Source: Meghimatium bilineatum (lineage: Eukaryota; Mollusca; Gastropoda; Stylommatophora; Philomycidae). From it: DNA of 64,000 nt. Shown here in pieces: positions 1 through 12,100 of the stretch. Location of the stretch: contig CM067304.1 of NCBI GenBank assembly GCA_034231615.1, positions 15,961,444 to 16,025,443 on the forward strand. The letters run 5' to 3'. The position numbers were made by a program, and so were the translations under genes. Position 1 is the stretch's first letter. Each line of letters opens with the position of its first letter. The notes beneath the pieces were generated by a model, which had not been told where the DNA came from, did no database searches, and saw only the letters and a list, made by a program, of their open reading frames with translations.

Positions 1-73
1 AAAAGTCAACTTTCAGATTACAAATGCCACATCATCAAAACTATTTGAAGTGGTGTAGAACTTGATTACTTAC

Positions 74-183
74 CTTCGGATCAAACCGTGAGACCATATG
101 TAAAGGAGTTTCCTTGTCCAAATGAGTCGCTATGTTGACATCACAGCCGCTGTTAATCAAAAATTCAGCAGCAAACTCATCAC
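74..183 (-). CDS. ANKFY1: ANKFY1 exon 8 (ankyrin repeat)
   Basis: Acceptor GCTTCACAG, 110 nt, donor GAAG|GTAAGT. It completes the glycine of AIQRG and continues DEFAAEFLINSGCDVNIATH then DKETPLHMVSRFDPK, a clear ankyrin repeat with TPLH. This is the last exon visible; the rest of the gene lies to the left of the window. Confidence 0.92.
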
Positions 184-3100
184 CTGTGAAGCAAAATAAC
201 GAAGTATTCATTAAGAACAATTTTCTAGACAACTATGCTCCTATGTTGCTGTAATTTCTCGTTCTAGATTTTACATACCTCACTCACTCCTAACTCCCTT
301 ACTGACTCACTCATTCATTCACCAAATTCCTTAGTCATTCCCACGCTTACCCATTCCCTTACTCACTTAATCAGCAATTCTCCAACTCACTATTTCACAC
401 ATTCCCCCACTCATCATCCATTTCTTCATTCACTCACAAACACCTCCATTCATTAATTCAATCACTCATTCCTTCCCTCCCCCATTCATTCATCCACTCC
501 CCCCATTCTTCTTCTTCTTCAGCATTCATTCTCAAACTTCAGCTGGATCTCTCTTGTATCAGGACTACTAGATTTCCAGAGAATGGATTGCATTGTGTTG
601 CCTTTTTATTTGTGCCAATGGCCTGACACATCTGTCTTCGGTGGACTCCCCCCCCCCCCCATTCATTCAATCACTCATTCCTTCACTCCCCCATACATTC
701 ATCCACTCTCCCATTCCTCTCCCCCAAATCATTCACTCACTACTTCCTTCACTCATTCCTTTACTCCCCCATTCATTCACTTGCTCTCCCATTAATTGAC
801 TCTCATTCCCTTGCTCCCCAATTTCTTCACTTACCCATTCATACACTCACCTGTTCCTTCACTTGCCCATTCATTATAGATAGAAATGATAGAACCCATT
901 TATAATAGAAGAAAGGAGACAAAATCAATGACTAGAAGACAACCTTGAATAATTTACTGACCTCTTTGTATAGCTTTGTACAGCAGACATTTCCCAGAGT
1001 TATCCTTTCTGTTGACATCTGCTTTGTTGGCAACCAGAGTCTGTGCAATGCCACGCTGCTGACTTTTCAGAGCTAAGTCAAGGGCAAGATCACCTTTATT
1101 GTCCACTTCATTGACCTTGACCGAAAGCTGACATGAATACAAACACAATCAATAAACTATGGCTTGACTATGGAGGTTGTGGTATAAACTGACACGGACA
1201 CAAACAAACAACAATTGAATAAACTATGGCTTGACTATGGAGGTTGTGGTATAAACTGACACGGACACAAACAAACAACAATTGAATAAACTATGGCTTG
1301 ACTATGGAGGTTGTGGTATAAACTGACATGGACACAAACAAACAATTGAATAAACTATGGCTTGACTATGGAGGTTGTGGTATAAACTGACATGGACACA
1401 AACAAACAACAATTGAATAAACTATGGCGGTTGTGGTATAAACTGACATGGACACAAACAAACAACAATTGAATAAACTATGGCTTGACTATGGAGGTTG
1501 TAGTAGTGATCAAGAACTGAATGGGCACACTCCTTCTGTGTGTGTTCTAACAACCATGCAGATTAGCAGGATATAGTCCAGAGAACACAATGCTGCATCA
1601 TCTGCACCTTTTGGTCTGAAACATCTGGCTTCAGCATGGCTTCTGGGTCGCTTTGACCATATATGGGATGGAATAGCCAACTCTACCCCATAATCTCCTT
1701 AGTCATCTCTTATGACATGCATGAAAGTGTAAACAATGTTGTTATTCTTTGCTCCCCTTACGGGCCCTTTCAACATACTGGCGAATGAACTGCTTTCTAG
1801 ATGTCTTTATTACAATTTTAATCTATCTATGATATTCTTACCACATTCTTTTAGAAAAATATATATCTCCTGTCTGGAACCCAGACTCCTGAATATATAC
1901 TTCAGGACTGCCCAACATACAAAAGAAGAGACAGCAGACCTGACCATAGAATACAGATTTGAGGCATAATCTATAGTGCAACTGCTCTGATCTGGAGAAG
2001 ACACTGGGCGTAACCCTGATGACAGGCTTGACAATATAACATGACCACAGATGATAAACACAGAAGAAGATTTCTACTGTAAGTATCAATCAATCAAGTG
2101 CTGTGATGAATGGTGTGCGCGCTAATGTTTCTTCATAACTCTCTGTTTATGAGTGAAAGAGTTCAGTTGGTGACATTCGCCCATGCCATGATAACAACCC
2201 ATCCAGCAACATCTCTTTTTGTTTTCCTCTGTCATTTCTCCCCTTGATATATTTCCAGTGGTTACTAAGTTCTCACATTTTTTTCATTCTCATCTATTGC
2301 CCTTGAAATATTGATTCCCCGCCTATAACTTTTGCTATAATTTTTCATTTTACTCCAGCATCTCTGAGGACTTCTACATTAGTTTTCTTGTCTGTCCATG
2401 GTATTTTCATCATTCTTCTCAGAAACCACATCTGGGTTTGCTCCAGTTCATGTTAAGTTTTGAAAAGATTGAAAAGATTAGAAAAATGTTTACCATCACA
2501 TGCAGGTTTTAAATTGCCAGAAATCAAGACGCAATTAAAAGATAATGCAACGAAAACTTCATACCCAGTAAGTCTTATGAAAGCAACACAGAAAACAATA
2601 GACACCTACCCAGAACAATTGATTCATGTCTATACTGATGGGTCTGCCTTCAAAGCCATCATCAAAGCAGGTTATGGTGTCTATATAGAATATCCAGACA
2701 AAACATCTAATGAGTTGTTTGATGCCTGTGGGGAGATATGTTCTAACTATGAAGCTGAAATAACAGCACTAGAAGTTGCCTTGTACCACCTGAAGACCAT
2801 ATTTGATGCCTTCCCATCAAAAGACCAAAACATTGTTATTTTCACAGACTCTATGTCTGCTCTCCAAGCACTAGAATGTGATGGACATTGTAAGCATGCG
2901 CTGGTGGAAATATATCACCATGCTTACATCTTATGAAGTTAGCATTGTTATGCAGTGGATTCCTGGCTACTCAAACACACCTGGCAATGACAAGGTAGAC
3001 AGAATAGCAAAGATGGGAGCTCAACAAGAACAGCCATATACATAAACAACCATGCACACAGTTAAAATGATGTTGAAATCTGTGAGCACAGAAAATTGGA

Positions 3101-6100
3101 TGAACAGATGGGCCATTAGAAACACTGGAAGGGAAATTTATAAAATATATGACCAGCCCAAATCCTAAAGACAACATCAACCTCCTGGGAAGGTAAGACC
3201 AGAGTATCATCTTCAGACTGCGCACACAACGTGTACAGCTTAACAATCACCTGAACAGAATACAACCACAACACACTCCAGGGTGCCGGCTGTGCACTCA
3301 TCCATATGAAACTGTTGACCACCACCTTTTTATATGCCCAGCGCTGGATGACAGCAGGAAAATGCTTCTCCCTCTGGGGCCAGATAAATGGAACACATTA
3401 TATGGAACAAAACAACAGCTCACAAACACATGCATATATCACACAATGGCATTGGTCAAAGGGCATGAGCCCATGGACTGCTGGATCAGCAACCATATCT
3501 GTAGAAAACAATGACATTGATAAACAAAAATCTAACACTCAAATTCTCACATGACAAATGAATAATGTAAATTGAAAGTATTGATGAGTTATATAAAAAA
3601 TTAAAAGGCAGCAAAAGTGATTTGAATCAGGTCGTTCAGCTGACACCTATTAACCTTGCAACTTGAGTTAACACGTTTTCAGAATCCGTCCTCACCACAT
3701 TTCTGTCAGTAGACAGAATATAAACCAAGTTCGCTGAGCGGACTACTATTTGCCTCAAAACTTGAGTCAACAAGTAGTGTTTGAGGCAAGTTGAAGAGCA
3801 AGAGGGGTAGAGGAAGACAACTTGACAGGGTCATAGATATGGCTTTGAAGAAAGGGGTTCCCTAAAAAAAACTTTTTACTTCTAGATTTAAATTGTGAGG
3901 TGAATAGGTGTCAACTAAATGGACCTGGTTCAAATTTCATCTACTGCATTCTGAGTTTTTTAAATATGCATTAATAGTGCTCCATTGTTCAGTTTTTAAA
4001 TATGCATTAATAGTGCTCCATTGTTGAGCTTTTAAATATGCACTGATAGGGCTCCATTGTTAAGCTTTTAAATATGCACTGATAGGGCTCCAGAGCTCAT
4101 TTTTTAAATTTCTTTGAAAAGTCTATTTGGCTTGTTCCTATTCTTGATTTCTGGAAGTTTTTGTGAGTACAAAAATGTAATCATTGGAGCATATCCTGTA
4201 ATAGCACATTGTTTTTGTGAGTACAAAAATGTAATCATTGGAACATATCCTGTAATAGCACATTGTTTTTGTGAGTACAAAAATGTAATCATTAGAGCAT
4301 ATCCTGTAATAGCACATTGTTTTTGTGAGTACAAAAATATAATCACTGAAGCATATCATAATAAATAATAACTGAATAATAGAACATTGTTTTTCTATTT
4401 TAGGAATCACATATATTTTAGTAACCTTGCCAGAGCAGCGTAACAACACACTTTGAACCAAGACCATGTTCGAGTGAGTTGTACTACTTGACCGTCTCAC
4501 TAGACTATCTGAAGCAGACTGTATTAAATATTCTCTCATTCTGTCCATCCCACAATCTCTGTTCTCTGACAAAACAACACGTACCTGAGAGTCAAACTCA
4601 ATGAGATACAAGAAGACCACATCCTCTCTCTCGGTCCGGATGGCTGTGTGCAAGGGGTACTCAGTTTTTGTTTTAAACATTCTGTACAGTAAAGGAGCCG
4701 GCATATGAGCAAAGTCTTCGCTGGTGAACTGGTCCTAAATCAGACACAAGATAAACAACTCAGGTCAGATCATGACTTAGGCGTTCATGTTTCTAGGACA
4801 TTTTAAGCATATACAGATAATTGATTTGCAGACTGCAGTGCCCAGCTTTGTTACAAACTTTTAGTCAACAATGTCCAGTTGTTACAAAATTTTTAGTCAA
4901 CAGTATCCAGTTGTGTTACAAACTTTTAGTCAAGTGACCAGTTGTGATACAAACTTTTAGTCAATAGTGTCCAGTTGGGTTACAAACTTTTAGTCAAGAA
5001 TCCAGTTGAGTTACAAACTTTCATTCCAGTGTCCAAATGTCATATAAGCTCTCATTCAACAGTGTCCAGTTGTGTTAGAAACATTTAGTTGAGTGTCCAG
5101 TTGAATTACAAACTTTCATTCAAGTATCTAAATCTCTTATAAACTCTCATACAACAGTGTCAAGCTGTGTTATAAACTTTTACTAATCTGTCTAATTGAG
5201 TTACAACCTTTCATTCAAGTATCTAAATCTCTTATAAACTCTCTTATACAACAGTGTCAAGTTGTGTTATAAACTTTTATTCGAGTGTCCAGTAGAATTA
5301 CACACTTTTAATCAAATGTCCAGTTATGTTACAAACTTTTATTCAAGTATCAAATTGTTCTACAAAAAAATCTAACAAGTTTAAATATGTAGAGGATTGA
5401 CTTAATTGTACTTAGGCTACCTATATGTATTCCACCTCTATCTACAGAGTAGAACAAGACCTGCCAAAAGTGCAGCTCATAGCAAGTTAACTCCTTAGCT
5501 TCAAAGTGATTATACCAAGGGATTTCTAGGGGAAAAACAATTTTGTAACCAGGACTTTGTTAAGGAATCCACTACCCTTTGAGCATCCAGTCAATGGCTT
5601 AACCACTACACCAGGGATATCCCCTCATGATACAAACCCAGTGACTAGAGATCAGGCAAAAACAGAAAAAATCATGATACAAACCCAGTGACTAGAGATC
5701 AGACACAGATAAATCATGATACAAACTCAGTGACTAGAGATCAGGCAAATACAGAAAAATCATGATACAAACCCCGTGACTAGAGATCAGGCAAATACAG
5801 AAAAATCATGATACAAACCCAGTGACTAGAGATCAGACACAGATAAATCATGATACAAACTCAGTGACTAGAGATCAGACACACACAGAAAAATCATGAT
5901 ACAAACCCAGTGACTAGAAATCAATTCTGAGCAGTGCTTCTTCAGCATCTCTGCCTGCATCTCCTCCGCTGTCTGGTAAAATGTGATACAATTCTTCATG
6001 TTAACAAATGACATCAGACCATTTTCACACCTTGGAGTGGAAAAAACATCAATCTGACATCAAGATTATGAATTATACTACTTCTGTACACATAAATGAT

Positions 6101-9100
6101 ACAATCATTTATTAATTATTTAATATTAGACCGGTGATCCCCCCATTTCTTGTTGAATTTATACACATAAGGTCACTTAAGTTACGAAAACTTTAAAATG
6201 TAGACATATTTAATTTGTGGATGCTGATCCCCTTTATTGTGGAGGAAATAAAATAAGATCCCCTGAACATTCTCTCACTACAAATATGAGTGGCTTTCTC
6301 TCACTACAAGTATGAGTGGCTTTCTCTCACTACAAGTTATGAGTGGCTTTCTCTCACTACAAGTGTGAGCTGCTTTGTCTCACTACAAATAAGAGTGGCT
6401 TTGTCTCACTACGCGTATGAGTGGCTTTGTCTCACTACGCATACGAGTGGCTTTATCTCACTACAAGTATGAGTGGCTTTCTATCACTACAAGTTTGAGC
6501 TGCTTTCTCTCACTACAAGTATGAGCTGCTTTCTCTTACTACAAGTATGAGCTGCTTTCTCTCACTACAAGTATGAGCTGCTTTCTCTCACTAGAAGTGT
6601 GAGCTGCTTTCTCTCACTACAAGTATGAGCTGCTTTGCTTACTACAAGTATGAGTGGCTTTCTATCACTACAAGATTGAGCTGCTTTCTCTCACTACAAG
6701 TATGAGCTGCTTTGCTTACTACAAGTATGAGTGGCTTTCTATCACTACAAGTTTGAGCTGCTTTCTCTCACTACAAGTATGAGCTGCTTTCTCTCACTAG
6801 AAGTATGAGCTGCTTTCTCTCACTAGAAGTGTGAGTGGCTTTCTCTCACTAGAAGTATGAGTGGCTTTCTCTCACTAGAAGTATGAGCTGCTTTCTCTCA
6901 CTAGAAGTGTGAGCGGCTTTCTCTCACTAGAAGTATGAGTGGCTTTCTCTCACTACAAGTATGAGCTACTTTCTCTCACTACAAGTATGAGCTGCTTTCT
7001 CTCACTAGAAGTATGAGTGGCTTTCTCTCACTACAAGTATGAGCTACTTTCTCTCACTAGAAGTGTGAGTGGCTTTCTCTCACTAGAAGTATGAGTGGCT
7101 TTCTCTCACTAGAAGTATGAGCTGCTTTCTCTCACTAGAAGTGTGAGCGGCTTTCTCTCACTAGAAGTATGAGTGGCTTTCTCTCACTACAAGTATGAGC
7201 TACTTTCTCTCACTACAAGTATGAGCTGCTTTCTCTCACTAAAAGTATGAGCGACATTGTCTCACTACGCATACGAGTGGCTTTCTCTCACAAGTATGAG
7301 TGGCTTTTTTCATTAAAAGTATTATTGGATTTGACTCACTACAAGTATGAGTGGCTTTGTCTCACTACTCGCACGAGTGGCTTATTTCACTACAGACACT
7401 AGAGACTTTCACTACAAGCACAAGTGATTTTCTCTTACTACATATCTACATTACATTTCTTATGGTCATCTAACCTGCTCCTGAGCTCCTCCAGCTTATA
7501 ACGTGTTGCAGCTCTCAGTAGCTCCAGCAAGAAGGAATCCTGGACTTGAATATTAATCTCATCTGTGTAGATCCACCGTAGCAAGGCATAGGCAACATTG
7601 TGGTGTATATCTGAAAAATCCATGTCCAACAGTTGTTCACAAATATCTTCCATGTTTGATTAGAAAATGACAGGATTATGTATAAAACAACTAAACTTGT
7701 GTATCAACGCATGTGTAGGCTAGAATGTAGTAAACTTGTGTATCAACGCATGTGTAGGCTAAAGTGTAGTAAACTTGTGTATCAATGCATGTGTAGGCTA
7801 GAGTGTAATAAACTTGTGTATGAATGCATGTGCAGACTAGAGTGTAGAAAACATGTATGAACACGTGTAGGCTAGTGTTGCATGCGTGTGTAGACTAGAG
7901 TATAGTAAACCTATGTATCAACACGTGTAGACCAGAGTGTAGTAAGTGTGTGTATGAACATATCTAGGCTAGAGTGTTAAAAGCCTGTGTATGAACATGT
8001 GTAGACTAGAGTGTAGTAAACCTGTGTATGAACACATGTGTAGACTAGAGTGTAGTAAACCTGTGTATGAACACGTGTAGACTAGAGTGTAGTAAACCTG
8101 TGTATGAACACATGTGTAGACTAGAGTGTAGTAAACCTGTGTATGAACACGTGTAGACTAGAGTGTAGTAAACCTGTGTATGAACACGTGTAGACTAGAG
8201 TGTAGTAAACCTGTGTATGAACACGTGTAGACTAGAGTGTAGTAAACCTGTGTATGAATGCATGTGTAGACTAGAGTGTAGTAAACCTGTGTATGAATGC
8301 ATGTGTAGACTAGAGTGTAGTAAACCTGTGTGTGAACACATGTGTAGACTAGAGTGTAGTAAGTGTGCGTATGAACATGTGTAGGCTAGAGCATTTTAAG
8401 CCTATCCATGAATACGTGTGTAGGTTAGTGTTGAGACAATGTACAGATATCACATTGTTATTGTCAACAGATGCTGCCACAGCGCCTTTCAAACTTACAC
8501 ATCTGACTTCAGCATGTCTTCTATGTTATTTTGACTATATATTGGATGGGACAGCCAACTCCACCCAAAGTCTTCATAAGTGCCTCTTATGACATGCATG
8601 GAAGTTAAACAGCATAGCTATTTTTTTGGTGTTTCCAATTAATGACTCTGACAAAGTAGTTATCTACCCCAAGCTCCCAGCAAACCCCCCCCCCCCCCGA
8701 CTAAGAGCAGTACTTTACTTTATTTTCAAATAATAGTTTATGCAAGTAATTTCACAAGGATGTACGTTGTTGTTGTAGTAGTCCTTGTCTCAATTGGTCT
8801 GTTCTCAGTGATTTGAGTACACAGTTTGAATGTCTTAATACAATTATTTTTGGGAGTTTCGGATGTCATAAGGCTGGTACTGCAGATGCACAAGTCTGTT
8901 GAGCTGATAATGTATTTGTGGTGTATGTGGTGACACTGTCTATTATGTTCTGTGCTAGCAGGAAAAAAAATGGTCACCTAGTCCAATCTGGCAAACTGGA
9001 GACATCATCATTTTGTGCCCTGGCAACGGCAATCATGCTTCTCCACAACTCTCTATTTCAGGTATATTTTATAATGACCGCTGTTGGCTCTCTGTCATGT

Positions 9101-12100
9101 CACAATATCAGACTGTCTAATATATTTTCATGCTGTCGACCTTGATATCTCTTGACTTTATCTGTTGTTCTGTTGTAACCATGTTCTCCGGAGATCTTAC
9201 CTGTATTCTCATCATCATCAAGTGCTGTCTCCGTAACGAAGGTTGGCTGCAACAGATCTCCAACATCCCCTGTCTCTTGTCTTGGTGGTGCATTCTGCTA
9301 GACTGTAACCTGTCCATTGTGTGATGTTACTCTCCCACTTGTATCTCTGCCTACCTCTTACTCGCATCCCTTTGACTTTACCCTCAAGTAAGGTCTTCAA
9401 TAATGTGTGATGTCTTTTAATGTGTCCAAAATATTTTATTTGCCTGATCTTTATTCCTCTTAGTAGTTCTTTCTTCATATTAAGTGTCTTTAGCACCTCT
9501 TTATTTGTTCTCTTTCCTTTCCATGATGTTTTCCCTATTCTTCTATATACCCACATCTCAAAGGCATCAATTCTGTCTTTTAATTGTTTATTTAGTGTCC
9601 ATGTTTCTGAGCCATACTATAATATAGAGTAGATATAGCATTTTATAATTCTCATTTTTAACTTGTTTGTAGTTTGTTTAGATGTTAATATTTTCCTCAT
9701 GTCATTGAAGGTACTTTTAGCCATTCCTATTCTCATAATGTATTGAAAAAATATAGATTGTCTTTTTTATATTACTAAATAACCGTCATCTCACTTATGA
9801 CTTTCAGCCTCACCTCATAAGTTTTTCTAGCCATCCATAATACTCTCAACATTCTTCTATAGAACCACATCTCTGTTGCTTCTAATTTTCCACAACCATG
9901 TTTGTTTATTGTCCAAGACTTGCATCCATATATTAGAATCTGTGCTATGTAGTTCTGAAGAACTCTATTCCTTACTTTTACTGACAAGGACATATTACAC
10001 AGTAAAATCTTCATTTTTATGAATTCTGCTTTTGTCTGCCCTATTCTGTCTTATCTCTGTTGAACTTCTTCCATCTGATATTATTGTTGTTCCTGAATAT
10101 TTGACTAGTGGACTTGTTTAAGTATTGAGCCACTTACTTTGATTTGATCTTGCACACAGGGAGATTTCCAGGAAGTGCAAGAAATGAAGCTCCTGTTTCC
10201 TATGTACAATGTTGCAGTTTGTCCAGAACTTTCTTTCATACCAAGAAGACCCCAAAGTTGTAAGCAATGTTATACAAAAAAAACTCCTACTCAGAGGGGG
10301 GGGGGGGGGGGGGGGTTGATGTGTGTATGTAGAAGGGATGTTCCACCACTGTGTATGCAATTATCAAATCACATGAAAGCATGTTCCACCATTTTGTACG
10401 CAAACATCCAATCACATTAAAGACTCCACCTATTTGGGAGTATCAACATTGACCACTTTAGACCACACAATCTATATAACTGAATGGATTCAATATGGCC
10501 AGAGAAATAAGTATACATAAAAGGATTGTACATCTCATTCTCTTTGATACTGTCACCTGCCCAACTTCCTCACACATCTACCTGTCATGTCTAGTTCCGA
10601 CACCAGGGCGAGGTCAGACACACCCCAGGAGTCGCCACGAGCTGACAGAATAAACTTGTGTGCTCTCACATCACGACCTCCTTCCAGCTCTATCAACAGG
10701 TCACTGTGAATGTATAAAATACATATCATTTTTTTTAAACTGGAAAACTCTTTACATGGAATAATTATTCTCCTTTAGGCTACATGTCATGATCCCACAA
10801 ATCACTGGACATGTCATGATCACACAAACCACTGGACATGTCATGATCCCACAAACCACTGGACATGTCATAATCCCATAAACCACTGGATATGTCATGA
10901 TCACACAAACCACTGGACATGTCATGATCCCACAAACCACTGGACATGTCATAATCCCATAAACCACTGGATATGTCATGATCCCACAAACCACTGGACA
11001 TGTCATGATCCCACAAATCACTGGACATGTCATGATCCCATAAACCACTGGACTTGTTGTGATCCCATAAACCACTGGACTTGTTGTGATCCCATAAACC
11101 ACTGGACATGTCATAATCCCACAAACCACTTGATGAGCAACCAACCAAGTTTTTTTTTCTGAACATCAATGTGCTTATTAGATCACTGGTTGTTGTTTTT
11201 TTGTTATTGTTGTGAAGATGTTATCTAGCTGTATTGTATGATACCATGGTTGCTGATGCGCCTCTAGGACTGGTATCTCCTACTTCAGTATCAATGCTTT
11301 CTTGAGCAGGACTGTGATCTTCAAGGAGTTGACCTTGATGGTGACTGGTCGATCATTTAAGGGATTATGAATGTGAATTTATGTAAATTATGAACTTACA
11401 CCAATTTTGAAACGCAAATCTATCCCATAGGAACCAAAAGAAAAATCATAAATTCAATCTTCATACCAACAGTGTGTTATGAATGTCAGATGTGGACACT
11501 AATAAAAGAACAAAAGAGAAAGCTTACAATGAGTGAAATGATATGTCTAAGACAAGCAGCAAACAGAACAAGAAGAAATCATGTGAGGAATCAAGAGATT
11601 ATAAGAGATGTAGAAATGTTTGTGGTCAAATATATTGCAAAAACAGAGGCTGAAATGGTTTGAATACTTAATGAGAATGAACCCTTATTGGTCGGTGGCA
11701 AGAGTATACAACATGAAAATGGAAACAGCAAAATACAGAGAAAGACCAAGACGATAGTGGATTGAAGGAGTTACAAACATTCTGAGACATCACAATATTA
11801 CCGCATATCAAGCAACTAATGTGCCATAGCCAGAGAACCAATCATCATTCAATCCTGTGACACCTTACAGCAAAAGCAAAGAAAAGACGATAGATGAATG
11901 ACAATATCCTTAGAACATTAAATCAACTGTCCGCTGGCAACAAAGTGATACTGCAATGAATCCCCTAAACACTATGAATTTTAAGGAATGGCAAGGACCT
12001 TCTCACAATTGGGTTCATGGCGGCAACTCACCTACTTGTATAGACTCATGTGTACAAGAAATTAAGGGATGCCTAGAGACTTCCTGCTGATGGGTTCATG

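Noticed and set aside
2460-2936. A stand-alone host RNase H gene
   Set aside because: It is followed by LINE C-terminal motifs and stops; four similar fragments show it is part of I-type LINEs.
5628-5935. CRISPR-like regularly spaced repeats
   Set aside because: The units are contiguous, without unique spacers, in a eukaryotic intron, and derive from an exon edge. The same reasoning applies to the 38-bp array at 39825.
7611-7653. MEDICEQLL as the N-terminus of a separate BTB protein
   Set aside because: The frame is intronic here; a strong TTTTTCAG acceptor at 7611 joins exon 3 in phase and matches ANKFY1.
10752-11169. Repetitive ORFs of ~130 residues on the minus strand
   Set aside because: They come from the 27-bp minisatellite inside an ANKFY1 intron.
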